A stretch of DNA of 64,000 nucleotides from Halodesulfovibrio aestuarii DSM 17919 = ATCC 29578 (GTDB taxonomy: Bacteria; Desulfobacterota; Desulfovibrionia; Desulfovibrionales; Desulfovibrionaceae). The notes under the pieces are model-generated. The model ran no database searches, was not told the DNA's origin, and was given only the letters and a program-made list of their open reading frames with translations. This document shows positions 25,557 through 35,123 of this stretch, one piece after another (position 1 is the first letter of the stretch; each line of letters opens with the position of its first letter). The translations under genes and the position numbers were made by a program. The stretch lies in NCBI RefSeq assembly GCF_000384815.1, contig NZ_ARQF01000015.1:1-64000 (forward strand), in the 5' to 3' direction.

Positions 25557-27022
25557 GTGGTCCCTCGTGTTACAGGAAGTGCGAGTAAAAATGCTGTGCC
25601 CTGATTTTCAGATGAAGTTACATGCAACCAGCCGCCGTGCTCTTCCACAATACGTTTTGCAATGGCAAGCCCGAGCCCTGAGCCTTCTTCCTTTGTACTG
25701 AAAAAAGGTTCAAATATTTTCTCAAGAACATCCTCGGCAATTCCCGGTCCTGTATCTTCAATCCTGATAAAAACAATCGTTCCCAAAGGCTCAACTATAT
25801 CCGTTTTCTCCGTAATGGTTATCGAGCCTCCCTGAACCATTGCATCACATGCATTCAGAATCAAGTTAACAAGTGTCTCCTTTAACTGCCCGCCATCAAT
25901 AGGAATAGCCGGAAGTAACCCTGTCCGCTCTACAGACACACGCACCTGCTGTGATTCAAACCGGTGTTTAAGAAGCTTCAGCGCCATATCAACAACTTCG
26001 GACGGACTTTGGAGTTTTGCCTTCAATTCCGGACGGCGTGAAAATTCAAGAAAATTTTTCATTATATTATCAATATGCAGAATCTCTTCACTCACAACAC
26101 CAAAATCTTCCTGCTGCTGTTCATCCAGTTCCAGTGAACGTTCCAAAGAAAAAAGTCGCATTTTTACAGAGGTAAGTGGATTACGGATTGAATGCGCAAC
26201 TCCTGCTGCAAGTTTACCGACCAGCACCATTTTTTCCGACTGCATAAGTGTCTCTTTATTCGCATCAAGTTCCTTCTGGGTATCGTCAATATGCATAATC
26301 AACGATTCTAGCTTATTACTTAGTGCAAGCACATCGTTCTTTGTAGAAGGAGAAGTACTATCGCAGACATCATCAGTGGCATGAGCAAGGGTTCTAATTG
26401 GATCAAGAATTTTTCTGTATAAAAAGACGATTAACAACAGCTCAATAATTGCTGATAAAATCAAACCGCCCGTAATGACATTACTAACTATTTTCGCTTC
26501 TTCCGAAAAATTCTTACGATTCTGCTCAATCGCCTGTTCATAAAGTGCCCTGAATTCTTTGCATAAAAGCAAAAGCGTACTGAACTCATCACGAATCTTC
26601 CAATGCAGTTCTGCCCCGACTTTCGACCTTCTCTGCTTGTAGTTTTCAATTACTACTTTTCTACTTGCATCGTACGTTGCATACAACCTCTCAAGCTTAG
26701 AAAGAACAAGTAAACTTTCTTCAGAAAAAGCAGATTCTTTTACTTTGCTAAGCCGCTCTTCAAAAAGTACACGCTTCCGATCCAACTCTTTCAGCCATGA
26801 ATCATCATGCGAAAGTAAGTAGTAGGTAGTATCGCCTTTTTGCTCCATAAGCGCTGCGGACAGACCATGTGATGCTTCCAATGCTTCTACATTTTTAGCA
26901 GAAAGCTGTACCTGAAGACTTTGCGTCCGGTTTGTATACCACAATGTTATGCCCGCACCTGCCAGGTTCAGACCAATAACACAGAACAATAGCAACGCTA
27001 TTCTGGTGCGTAATGAAAGCAT
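25538..27022 (-). CDS. membrane histidine kinase, NtrB-like partner of the NtrC regulator
   Basis: 494 residues from the ATG at 27022, which has an AGAAGGG site. An in-frame TTG at 27076 lacks a site and is rejected. Two transmembrane helices (about 8-30 and 180-205) flank an all-helical periplasmic sensor segment of about 150 residues, like a four-helix-bundle ligand domain. A HAMP-like linker follows, then HisKA (VAAGVAHSIRNPLTSVKMRL) and HATPase (LVNLILNACDAM, DTGPGIAEDV, GSGLGLAIAKR). The serine after the phosphorylated histidine (HSIRNP) is an uncommon variant of HEIRNP. It overlaps the NtrC gene by 19 bases, indicating coupled translation. Confidence 0.92.
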   Translation of the reverse strand: MLSLRTRIALLLFCVIGLNLAGAGITLWYTNRTQSLQVQLSAKNVEALEASHGLSAALMEQKGDTTYYLLSHDDSWLKELDRKRVLFEERLSKVKESAFSEESLLVLSKLERLYATYDASRKVVIENYKQRRSKVGAELHWKIRDEFSTLLLLCKEFRALYEQAIEQNRKNFSEEAKIVSNVITGGLILSAIIELLLIVFLYRKILDPIRTLAHATDDVCDSTSPSTKNDVLALSNKLESLIMHIDDTQKELDANKETLMQSEKMVLVGKLAAGVAHSIRNPLTSVKMRLFSLERSLELDEQQQEDFGVVSEEILHIDNIMKNFLEFSRRPELKAKLQSPSEVVDMALKLLKHRFESQQVRVSVERTGLLPAIPIDGGQLKETLVNLILNACDAMVQGGSITITEKTDIVEPLGTIVFIRIEDTGPGIAEDVLEKIFEPFFSTKEEGSGLGLAIAKRIVEEHGGWLHVTSSENQGTAFLLALPVTRGTTWQKFS

Positions 27023-27152
27023 ACTCACAACCCTTCTGACTGTTTCGATAAAAAGATAACGGGCCGACCTTATCAATCAGGTAGACCCATTATACAAGTA
27101 CGCCAATGCCATAAACAAGATTTACCCTGTGCATTCCACACAGAAAGTATCA

Positions 27153-27533
27153 CTACGATTCCACACTTATCTGCTCGTACGCTGCCATGATCGTTATGAT
27201 AAGTGTTTCAAAATCTACAGGTTTTGTCATGTAAGCAAAAGCGCCTAATTGCATCGCCTGTGTTTTTTCTTTTTCACCACCATGCCCTGTTACTATAATG
27301 ACCTGTACGTTCGGATAATTTTCTTTGACTCTTTCGAGCACCTCCAGTCCGTTAATGCCCGGCATCATAATGTCGAGCAGCATGACATCCGGCACTCCTT
27401 CTTCAACAATCGACAACGCTGTTTCACCATTAAACGCAACGGTAGAGCCAAAATCGCGCAGACGTAAACGCTCTGCAAGAGTTTCTACAAAGTCCTGTTC
27501 ATCATCCACCAGTAATAGTTTTATTTCGCGCAT
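27153..27533 (-). CDS. receiver-only response regulator (CheY-like)
   Basis: 126 residues, a single receiver domain: LLVDDEQDFV, phospho-acceptor in VMLLDIMMPGING, VIIVTGHGGE and lysine in YMTKPVDFETL. It lacks an output domain. It lies 18 bases after the small repeat protein and before the NtrB-like kinase, so it probably carries phosphate between the first kinase (28019-29734) and another component of this cluster. The VDFETL ending resembles receivers that dock on hybrid relays. Confidence 0.92.
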   Translation of the reverse strand: MREIKLLLVDDEQDFVETLAERLRLRDFGSTVAFNGETALSIVEEGVPDVMLLDIMMPGINGLEVLERVKENYPNVQVIIVTGHGGEKEKTQAMQLGAFAYMTKPVDFETLIITIMAAYEQISVES

Positions 27534-27551
27534 CTCAACCTCAACTCCACG

Positions 27552-27932
27552 TTAAATGGTTACTAGACCATAGCGTATTTGATCCTGTCTAAGTCCCACT
27601 GTTTCCATAAAGGACATAAACTCGTACTGCTGTTGAACTTGCGGAGACTCTTTACCCATAAGCTGCTGTGCAACATCCAGATGTCCAGCTTCTGCAAACG
27701 TCATTGGAACAAAGTAGTTATCCATCGCATCGAAAACAACATTTGCGCCTTCACTACCAACACGCAAAGCCACGTTGCCCTCTGCCATTGCTACGGCCAC
27801 CATCTGTTCTTCGAACCACCCTTCTGCAGGGCTTGGTAGTTTTGCAATATCCCGTGCTATGGAATGAAAACCTGCTTCTGCAAATGTAGCTGCTGTAAAC
27901 GAATCTTCAAGAAACATAATAACATTCTGCAT
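27552..27932 (-). CDS. small protein with internal FAEAG repeat, unknown function
   Basis: 126 residues, no signal peptide or membrane helix, so it is cytosolic. Residues 8-35 and 70-97 are a duplicated unit, each with F, then TFAEAG, then an I/V-A helix and an SP ending. The region between is hydrophobic and alpha/beta-like (EEQMVAVAMAEGNVALRVG). AAGGAGG precedes the ATG, making this one of the best translation starts in the cluster. Its position between a kinase and a receiver suggests an adaptor or scaffold in signalling, but there is no recognised domain. The call that it is a real gene rests on the ribosome site, the operon position and the internal duplication. Confidence 0.8.
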   Translation of the reverse strand: MQNVIMFLEDSFTAATFAEAGFHSIARDIAKLPSPAEGWFEEQMVAVAMAEGNVALRVGSEGANVVFDAMDNYFVPMTFAEAGHLDVAQQLMGKESPQVQQQYEFMSFMETVGLRQDQIRYGLVTI

Positions 27933-28018
27933 GACGACCTCCTTAATGCACTACTGTTACTGACACATACACCGCAGACATGGGCAGTATCAGCAAAAGC
28001 CATTTTTTAACCGTAAAT

Positions 28019-29734
28019 TTATGCCCTTACCGGCTCAGCTGATAACGGCAATGTTATTGTGAAAACACTGCCGGTACCGAGATGACTGGTCACTGAAATA
28101 TCACCACCCAACTTTTGGATAATACCGTACGAAATAGCTAATCCCAGCCCGTTTCCGGCATTTCTCTTTGTAGTAAAAAATGGTTCAAAAATACGACGCA
28201 TAGTATCTTCACTCATACCGCAGCCATCATCGCCGATAACAATTTCGACCCCGTTTTCTACGGTCTTACTTTCAATATATATTACGCCGCCTTCCTTAAC
28301 TGCTTCCAAGGAATTGCTAACAATATTAAGAAATACTTGCTGCAACTGCCCCTTGTCGGATTCAATTTCAGAGAGTGTTTCTTCCAGCATCAGATTTATG
28401 GATATTGAACGTTTTGTGATCTCTTTTTCTAAAAATTCAAGAACCTCACTCACAATCTCGTTCACATTCAACCATTCATTTTTGGCTTCAACCTTACGGG
28501 CAAAGCCAAGCAACCTATGTGTAATAGCGCTGCATCGTTCAACAGAGGAAGTAATCCCGCTAATCTGCCGTTCAAGCACGCTGGTTGCATCCGTCACAGG
28601 CGATCGCGCTAATATATCAGACATCAGTCCTGATTTTTCTTTTATGACCGCAAGCGGGTTGTTAATTTCATGTGCTACCCCCGCAGCAAGTCGCCCAATT
28701 GACGATAGTTTCTGCGTATGCTCAATATCCCTCAGAATATTTTCGCGGCACTCATCCGCAAACATCAATTGCCGAATCAGTACATTTGTCAGCCCGAAGG
28801 CTACGATGGTGATTAAGACTGCACCGCCGATAAGAACAACCAGCAAGTCGGTTCGCAAAGAGAACCATGCCCCCGTAGCCTGTAAGGCAGGGCGCACCGC
28901 CATTAAGATAAATTCTGGCTGTACAAAATTCACGTACGCCGCAGAATATTTTTCCTTATTTACCGTCACGAGGGCATTGCCCCCCCGATACTCTGCATGA
29001 GGTAATTCGAATGGAACAGAACTCAGAACCGAGCCGAACAATCGGGATTCTGTCTGCAACACTCTATTTTTATTAAGCAGAAAGGCATCTACACCGGGAG
29101 CAAGATCCATAAATGAAATAAGTTTTGAAAACGGCTCTGTTGCGATAGTCGCACGCAGAATCCACGGCTCTCCGCCTGCAGTTACGCTTTCAACCGCGAT
29201 AGCTATATGCGGAAGTTTGCGATAGCCCAAAAAAACACTGCTTATGTATGTCCCGCGCACTCTTGTTTCATTGAACCAGTCGTGCTCCGAGTAATCATTC
29301 CCCAAAAGATTATAGGGACCGGCATACGCTACTTGCTTTCCTTCCGAATTGATCAGTCCCAAATCCACAAGCCCTTCAAATTCCCCTTTTGCCGTATGAA
29401 ATATTTTCCGAAGGTTCTGAGAGTCTGAAAGCTCTTCAAAATCATGTGTTGCTGCAATAAAGCTCACAGCAGACAGCCGTTCATTTAAATACAATTCAAA
29501 AGAATATTTTGTTTTATTCACCAGGCTCAGCATGGACAAACGCTGCTCTTTATCCAATGATGACTTATAAATATGAAAATTGATCAATGCCATAAGGCAT
29601 AATGGAACAAGCGCAACCATTCCGAACAGACCAATCATTTTGAACCGCAAAACATTGTACCGCCGTAATCCGGCTTCCTCTTTTGGGACAAAGTTTGTCA
29701 CGAATATTTTTGATAACCGTTTTAATGCAATCAT
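28019..29734 (-). CDS. Cache-type membrane histidine kinase
   Basis: 571 residues. Transmembrane helices at about 32-54 and 280-305 flank a roughly 225-residue periplasmic domain with features of a double-Cache sensor (GLVDLGLINSEGKQVAYAGP, DYSEHDWFNETRVRGTYISSV). Cache domains commonly bind small organic acids, amino acids or amines. The HisKA motif RLAAGVAHEINNPLAVIKEK and the HATPase (VFLNIVSNSLEAV, DDGCGMSEDT, GNGLGLAISYG) are intact. It is first in the run kinase, repeat protein, receiver, NtrB-like kinase, NtrC. Its ribosome site is weak. It would sense the external signal for the whole island. Confidence 0.92.
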   Translation of the reverse strand: MIALKRLSKIFVTNFVPKEEAGLRRYNVLRFKMIGLFGMVALVPLCLMALINFHIYKSSLDKEQRLSMLSLVNKTKYSFELYLNERLSAVSFIAATHDFEELSDSQNLRKIFHTAKGEFEGLVDLGLINSEGKQVAYAGPYNLLGNDYSEHDWFNETRVRGTYISSVFLGYRKLPHIAIAVESVTAGGEPWILRATIATEPFSKLISFMDLAPGVDAFLLNKNRVLQTESRLFGSVLSSVPFELPHAEYRGGNALVTVNKEKYSAAYVNFVQPEFILMAVRPALQATGAWFSLRTDLLVVLIGGAVLITIVAFGLTNVLIRQLMFADECRENILRDIEHTQKLSSIGRLAAGVAHEINNPLAVIKEKSGLMSDILARSPVTDATSVLERQISGITSSVERCSAITHRLLGFARKVEAKNEWLNVNEIVSEVLEFLEKEITKRSISINLMLEETLSEIESDKGQLQQVFLNIVSNSLEAVKEGGVIYIESKTVENGVEIVIGDDGCGMSEDTMRRIFEPFFTTKRNAGNGLGLAISYGIIQKLGGDISVTSHLGTGSVFTITLPLSAEPVRA

Positions 29735-30282
29735 CTGCTGTATCCACGCTATATAAAGTCATTACAGGGATTATGTTCACGCTACTCAATGGGATAAAAG
29801 CAAAAGGTGTACCACAACTTTATTCTTTTAATACAGCATATTACGAATATTCTTTTTTTGATTACATAAAAAAAACGTCAGGTCTTTTTACAATCGTAAA
29901 AAAAACTGACGAATACATACCCATTATTACGGCGAGTAATCTTTCCAATTCCGAGGCGCTATTTTGGGAGAAATAAGCATACAAAAAAAGATACTCACCA
30001 CTGACTCCGCAGCCAACGGTACCTCCTTTTCGCTCAAAAATATGCGGCACATACATTACTATTACTGCCACGCAGCAAGGGCGTTATGATGAGATTTTCA
30101 AGCTCCCAAGCCCCCTCCACAACATTATGGCTCCTCGACCTACGCATTACCCTCACGGAATCACACAGAAAGCACCATTCCAGAGGAAACAAGTTCCAAA
30201 ATTCTAATTGGTCTTTTCACGCCAGCGCCGTATATTTTTATAATACCTGTTTTTTATAACCTAAACTCCTTAGGAGTCAGCC
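29735..30282. other. intergenic region with a long hairpin
   Basis: No gene is supported. A hairpin spans 29876-29911: CGTCAG pairs with CTGACG outside, and TTTTTAC with GTAAAAA inside around an AATC loop. The rest is the upstream region of the Cache kinase (leftward) and of a small gene (rightward). Confidence 0.45.
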
Positions 30283-30498
30283 ATGCTTGTTAACTGTTTC
30301 AAAGATGCTGACAATTCGTTCAAAGTGTATTTTTGTAATGCCCACAAAAGACATAATTCTATTCCGGAGACTGCACACCTTGTAAGCTCGCAGCCCATTG
30401 AAAGATGGCAGAGTGCTCCGCTCTATAGGGGGTACAATATCTTTGAAACAATTCAGCGTCATGGTGTCTGCATTATCGACCACAAAGTAAATGGGTAA
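30283..30498 (+). CDS. small hypothetical protein (71 residues)
   Basis: 71 residues, basic with several cysteines and histidines (YFCNAHKRHN, QRHGVCIIDHK), no signal peptide or membrane helix. I do not recognise it. It is called because TTAGGAG lies just ahead of the ATG and a strong terminator follows within 20 bases of its stop. These mark a short independent transcription unit. Alternatively the unit could be a small RNA of about 280 bases. Confidence 0.5.
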   Translation: MLVNCFKDADNSFKVYFCNAHKRHNSIPETAHLVSSQPIERWQSAPLYRGYNIFETIQRHGVCIIDHKVNG

Positions 30499-30515
30499 TA
30501 TAGCCTCCACACAAC

Positions 30516-30555
30516 AAAAGACCTCGCATGCAATTTTCTCATGCGAGGTCTTTTT
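30516..30555 (+). terminator. terminator of the small gene
   Basis: AAAAGACCTCGCATG (30516-30530) pairs with CATGCGAGGTC plus a T run (30540-30555), a 15-bp stem with a 9-base loop. It is among the strongest terminators in the window. Confidence 0.9.
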
Positions 30556-30895
30556 ACTTCAATGATCACGCGAACAAAAAGAACTAGCTGCAACATTTGA
30601 CACGTCAATACATGATATGTCTTCTATTAGTCATGGTTATTTTTCTTGCCAATACACCTCTACAAGAGGCCTTTTATCCAACTATGTTCTAAGAAAAAAT
30701 AACTTTGCAAAATATAGCAAAGTGACAAGCTGTATTAAATAGTCACCCTCGGTTCACCAGCTTGACATGATGAAACATATATGTCGGATTAACTAAATAA
30801 CCGCTATCACCTCGGGTATCCGACCAAGTAACGCAACTCGATACTGGATTATGTATTCCCGTATCCCAACTAACCCAAAGCCCCTCGAGATATTG
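30556..30895. other. intergenic region upstream of the FetA-like gene
   Basis: It contains TTGACA at about 30762-30767, a possible -35 element, and a GTGAC/GTCAC inverted repeat at 30722-30746. No convincing -10 box or gene is seen. Confidence 0.35.
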
Positions 30896-31600
30896 ATGCA
30901 CTCTCCATTACCTGAAACACAAACCCGCACGCACAACAATCGTACGCCGGTATTAGAATTTAAAAATGTCAGCTTCACATGGCCCGGTGGTATTGGCCTG
31001 CATAATGTTTCGTTCAGTATTCCTGAGGGACAATTCGTTCTTATCTCAGGCTCCTCAGGCTCTGGGAAATCAACACTCCTGCGGCTCATTGTTCGTCTTG
31101 AGGAAGCCAGCAAAGGAGAAATACTTCTACACGGCACTCCGATTACTACATTCTATCCTCCAAGGTTACGTACCCATATAGGATTCGTGCAACAACAGCC
31201 GATCCTTATTCCCGGTTCCGTACGTCAAAACCTGCTGTTTCCTTTTGCCCTGCACAGCAGAAAAAACTGTACGCAGCCGGAAGAGAAAATACTTATCCAC
31301 TGGCTACAGCGGCTGGCGTTAGGAAATATATCTCTGGAGACGCCTGCTGAAACATTGTCTATGGGGCAACAGCAACGCGTGTGCTTCATTCGCGCTGTAC
31401 TTACCACCCCAGATATAATCTGCTTTGATGAGCCTACAAGTTCTCTTGATCGTGAAAGCAGAGAGTGCGTTGAGTATGCAGCAGAAGAACTGGTGCAACA
31501 AGGTACATCCGTTGTGATGGTAAACCACACCAGCTATCACCCAACCTGCCCGCATATGCACCTTTCCGTTGCAGATGGCACTGTGAGTGTACTTACATGA
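30896..31600 (+). CDS. ABC transporter ATP-binding protein, FetA/YbbL-like
   Basis: About 234 residues from the ATG at 30896. An in-frame ATG at 30851 is possible, and neither has a strong ribosome site. Walker A is SGSSGSGKSTLLR, the Q loop is FVQQQPIL, the signature is a variant (TLSMGQQQRV in place of LSGGQ), and Walker B with D loop is [12 protein letters not shown]. It overlaps the permease gene by 4 bases (ATGA). The pairing of a short ATPase with an UPF0014-type permease is the FetAB arrangement, implicated in iron export and oxidative-stress resistance in E. coli. The substrate here is inferred only from this resemblance. Confidence 0.82.
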   Translation: MHSPLPETQTRTHNNRTPVLEFKNVSFTWPGGIGLHNVSFSIPEGQFVLISGSSGSGKSTLLRLIVRLEEASKGEILLHGTPITTFYPPRLRTHIGFVQQQPILIPGSVRQNLLFPFALHSRKNCTQPEEKILIHWLQRLALGNISLETPAETLSMGQQQRVCFIRAVLTTPDIICFDEPTSSLDRESRECVEYAAEELVQQGTSVVMVNHTSYHPTCPHMHLSVADGTVSVLT

Positions 31601-32391
31601 CAGAATTTATCTCCATTTCATGGACACAACTTATGATTGCTCTCGGGCTTGTCAGCTTTTCCGCAGCAGCATCGCTCTACTATCATTTAAAGCTTGAACG
31701 TGATTTGTTTGTCGGAGTCATCCGCACCTTTGCTCAGCTATTGGCTATGGGATACTTGCTGAACATCCTTTTCGGCCTGAACAACGCATTCCTTGTGCTA
31801 GCCGTATATGCCACTATGACACTTATCTCAGTGCATATTGTGCACAGCCGCGTAAAAGAAAAACAAGTAGCCTATTTTGCACCGACAACCTTTGCCGTAA
31901 TGCTCAGCTACTTCCTTATTACTATTACCGTTACAAAGGTCATTATAGGAACAGATCCTTGGTGGAGCCCACAATATTTCATTCCTATTGGTGGAATGAT
32001 CGCGGGTAACTCCATGAATGCGCTATCTCTTACTTTGGAGCGCTTCTTTTCTGAACTACGCTCAAAACGGGAACAGGTTGAAATGTATCTGTGCCACGGC
32101 GCGAATTACAAAGAAGCGACTGAGGAAATATTTCGAACTTCGCTTCGTGCCGGTATGATTCCGGCGATCAACTCTTTGATGAGTGTCGGTCTGGTTTCCA
32201 TTCCCGGTATGATGACCGGTCAAATTCTCGCTGGTGCAAACCCGCAGGAAGCAGTGCGCTACCAGATTGTCGTCATGCTTATGCTTGTCGGTTCAACGGC
32301 TCTTGCAGCTATTCTGGTATTATTACTCGTTCGCAAACGTTGCTTTACACAAGCCATGACACTTGTATTCACAAAACATACGCCTTCATAA
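31597..32391 (+). CDS. ABC transporter permease, FetB/UPF0014 family
   Basis: 264 residues with about seven hydrophobic segments. Diagnostic family motifs include RTFAQLLAMGYLL near 47, IPIGGMIAGNSMNALSLTLERF near 130 and the C-terminal SLMSVGLVSIPGMMTGQILAGANP near 195. Such permeases form the membrane half of FetAB-type exporters. It is translationally coupled to the ATPase. A terminator follows at 32441-32474. Confidence 0.88.
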   Translation: MTEFISISWTQLMIALGLVSFSAAASLYYHLKLERDLFVGVIRTFAQLLAMGYLLNILFGLNNAFLVLAVYATMTLISVHIVHSRVKEKQVAYFAPTTFAVMLSYFLITITVTKVIIGTDPWWSPQYFIPIGGMIAGNSMNALSLTLERFFSELRSKREQVEMYLCHGANYKEATEEIFRTSLRAGMIPAINSLMSVGLVSIPGMMTGQILAGANPQEAVRYQIVVMLMLVGSTALAAILVLLLVRKRCFTQAMTLVFTKHTPS

Positions 32392-32440
32392 CGATTACAA
32401 AAAACTTACAGGGCATCCTTGCTCCCATTAAATATCAAAA

Positions 32441-32474
32441 AAAAGCGCCTGACGCGAATGTGTCAGGCGCTTTT
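32441..32474. terminator. bidirectional terminator between FetB-like and chemoreceptor genes
   Basis: AAAAGCGCCTGAC (32441-32453) and GTCAGGCGCTTTT (32462-32474) form a 13-bp stem with T/A flanks. It serves converging transcription units. Part of it was copied with the chemoreceptor fragment near 35202. Confidence 0.9.
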
Positions 32475-32493
32475 AGTTTACAAGATAGTGGAA

Positions 32494-34650
32494 CTAGATG
32501 TTTTTCAACCCTTCAATTACCTGTGACAGTTCACCGGAAAGTCGGGCAAGTTCGCTCATGGCCAACGCTGACTGACTCATAGATTCTGCGGTCTCACCAG
32601 CAATTCTGTTCACTTCTTCTGTGTTCTGACTAATCTGTTCAGAAGCCGCAGACTGTTCTTCCGCAGCGGTTGCAATAGTGCGAACCTGATCAGACGTTTC
32701 TTCAACGATTCGAACAATGGTATCAAGAGCTTCACCGGCTTTTTCCGCAAGCTCTGTACTTGCGCCTACTGTTTTAACCGTTTCCTGCATACCGACAATA
32801 TTTTCACGGGTGCCCTGCTGAATTGCAGACACTGCACGCTCAACTTCTGAAGTTGCCTGCATAGTTTTTTCAGCAAGCTTACGGACTTCGTCTGCTACGA
32901 CAGCAAATCCTCGTCCGGCTTCACCGGCACGAGCTGCTTCGATAGCTGCGTTAAGAGCAAGCAGGTTAGTCTGATCTGCAATATCAGAGATAACGCTCAT
33001 AATGTTACCGATGCCTTCCGCCTGAACACCCAAGTGTCCTAAACCAGATTCAAGCCTGAGAGCTTCTTCGTTAACCATCTGAATTGATTTTACAACACCA
33101 TCAACAATTTCGCCGCCAGCCTCCGCATTGGTGCGGGCTTCGTCAGCACTTTCAGATGCTTTGCCCGCATTTTGGGCAACTTCAAGAACAGTAGCATTCA
33201 TCTGTTCCATGGCCGTGGCAGCTTCCGTTGTACGTTCACGCTGAATATCCGCACCTCGGCTTGCTTCATCCACCTGCGCTGCCAGTTCGTCAGATGCTGA
33301 GGTAATCTGCATTACAATACCTTCAAGCTGGGATGCAGCCTGAAGCATGCCCTCACGTTTAGCTACCTCTGCCTCAGCACGGGCTTCTTCCGCTTGTTCC
33401 AAAGCTATTTCCGCCTCACGGCTTTTCTGTTCGGCTTCTTTGGTTTTGTCATCAGCCATGCGCATATTATGCACCAGCTTGTTCACCATATCTTTCATAG
33501 CAAGATACAATGTCAAAAATTCACTGGAGAAACGACTATCCTCGGGCAAGTCCTCGTAATTCCCCGCCGCAACATTTTCAGTCACGCTAATCAGCGTCGC
33601 AAATGGTCTAGTAAGGTATGTGACAATACCCAAAATCACTATCGAAATAAGTAAAATTGCGACAACTGAGAATATCAGACTAAAACTAAGAAAAGCATTA
33701 GCATCCTTCAGTATTGTCTCTGTCGGAAGAATAACAAGGATGCTCCAAGGAGTGTCAGTCCCTGAGATCGTAATAGGTTGAAAAACATACATATTCTCCT
33801 TACCATCCAACGGAGATTCTGCGGTAAACTGAAGAAATTCTCCATTCTTTACAGCGTTACGTACTTTTTCTTTATTCTCAGGAGAAAATCCTTCTGTAAT
33901 ATTTTTACCAACAAGATCCGGATCAGGATGCGCAACAAGATATCCTTCTGTAGACATAATCGCGGCGCGTCCTGTGCCCATCGGTTTGATCTGTTGAACC
34001 ATTTCGTCAAAGGAAGTCAGCGAAAAGTCAATACCGACAATTCCAATAAATTTCTGCTTATCAAACAACGGCACACTAACTGTCGCCATGCTGCCCTTTA
34101 CAACTTCTGAATAGTACGGCTCAGTCAGCACACTAGCATGCGTATCCCTTGGGTCTTTATACCAACTTCTGGTTGTTTCCGGACTGTGCTTAGTTAAATC
34201 CTCAGCTTTAAATGTTCCGTCAGCTTTCCAGAAATATGGTCCATAGCGACCATCTTTTCCCCACCATGCACGCTGTCCCGCATACTCTGCATCATGCCCA
34301 TCAAGTTCGTTTGGCTCAAATACAGCCTGAATACCGTAAAAAGCGTTATTCTTACGAATAGCCTCTTTCATCATTGCATCAACGATATCACGATCTATTA
34401 TCTCAGGCTTTGCCCGCATGGCCTTAACCACGTCAATTAATGTCTGAGATACAGTAAGGGCTTGCTCAATTTTCAGCTTCACCTCATTACCGTATTTACC
34501 ACCTACAAGCCTGGCTTGTTCCTTTGCCTGCTTTACAGACATTTCCCGTGCTTCACCAGAAAGTTGAAAAGAATACACCCCAAAAACAATACACATAGCA
34601 ATGCATAGACAAAGAATAATCTTGTTCCGAAACTTCATACGCTCAAACAT
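32494..34650 (-). CDS. methyl-accepting chemotaxis protein with Cache sensor
   Basis: 718 residues from the ATG at 34650 with AGGAG upstream; longer in-frame starts lack a site. A signal-anchor helix (about 8-30) precedes a double-Cache periplasmic domain (about 35-275; [39 protein letters not shown]). A second transmembrane helix (about 285-315), HAMP, coiled coil and a methyl-accepting signalling domain with the invariant hairpin ([20 protein letters not shown]) follow. The C-terminus ends in EGLKNI without a CheR-binding pentapeptide. It signals through CheW/CheA, which are not encoded here. A sigma-28 promoter lies upstream at 34930-34956. Confidence 0.95.
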   Translation of the reverse strand: MFERMKFRNKIILCLCIAMCIVFGVYSFQLSGEAREMSVKQAKEQARLVGGKYGNEVKLKIEQALTVSQTLIDVVKAMRAKPEIIDRDIVDAMMKEAIRKNNAFYGIQAVFEPNELDGHDAEYAGQRAWWGKDGRYGPYFWKADGTFKAEDLTKHSPETTRSWYKDPRDTHASVLTEPYYSEVVKGSMATVSVPLFDKQKFIGIVGIDFSLTSFDEMVQQIKPMGTGRAAIMSTEGYLVAHPDPDLVGKNITEGFSPENKEKVRNAVKNGEFLQFTAESPLDGKENMYVFQPITISGTDTPWSILVILPTETILKDANAFLSFSLIFSVVAILLISIVILGIVTYLTRPFATLISVTENVAAGNYEDLPEDSRFSSEFLTLYLAMKDMVNKLVHNMRMADDKTKEAEQKSREAEIALEQAEEARAEAEVAKREGMLQAASQLEGIVMQITSASDELAAQVDEASRGADIQRERTTEAATAMEQMNATVLEVAQNAGKASESADEARTNAEAGGEIVDGVVKSIQMVNEEALRLESGLGHLGVQAEGIGNIMSVISDIADQTNLLALNAAIEAARAGEAGRGFAVVADEVRKLAEKTMQATSEVERAVSAIQQGTRENIVGMQETVKTVGASTELAEKAGEALDTIVRIVEETSDQVRTIATAAEEQSAASEQISQNTEEVNRIAGETAESMSQSALAMSELARLSGELSQVIEGLKNI

Positions 34651-34929
34651 AACCCATCTCTCCTCTAACATATAGAACACTACTGCCCCCAGTATGTGCT
34701 CTTTAATGTCAAACGCAGATTCATAGAGGAAATAATCTCCACTGCTCTCCAGTTGTGCCTGTCGCAACACTCAAGACAACCTGCTACAAAAACAGCAATA
34801 CCAATACTATTTCAAACAGGACGAGCAGCATATCAATACAGACTATCCCCCGTGCACGTATCAAATACTATTTTTTTTATGCACAGTCCGTTATCCAATA
34901 CAGCCGCAACATAACATATTGACATTTTC

Positions 34930-34956
34930 CTATCGGCTAATCTGTAGAGAACATTA
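34930..34956 (-). promoter_or_regulatory. sigma-28 (FliA) type promoter of the chemoreceptor gene
   Basis: On the minus strand TAATGTTC, 11 bases, then GCCGATAG, against the consensus TAAAGTTT-N11-GCCGATAA (13 of 16 positions). The spacing is exact. It leaves a leader of about 270 bases before the chemoreceptor ATG and ties that gene to the flagellar regulon. Confidence 0.7.
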
Positions 34957-35123
34957 CAGGGAAAAATAAATAAATGTTTTTGTAATACATTAACATAAAA
35001 GTACAATAACGTAATAAATGGTGCGTAACACAGATCTATTATGTGTCTATTTTTTTAACAACCCCTTAATCTGCCTTGTTCACCAAAAGCATTCCTCATA
35101 AAAAAGTATCTCAAGTCAAAGAA

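Noticed and set aside
28314-29000. 228-codon plus-strand frame inside the Cache kinase gene
   Set aside because: The kinase on the minus strand has complete domains. The opposite frame has a serine-rich shadow composition and no start signal.
29683-29976. 97-codon plus-strand frame upstream of the Cache kinase
   Set aside because: It overlaps the kinase start and a long hairpin, has no ribosome site, and its translation looks random.
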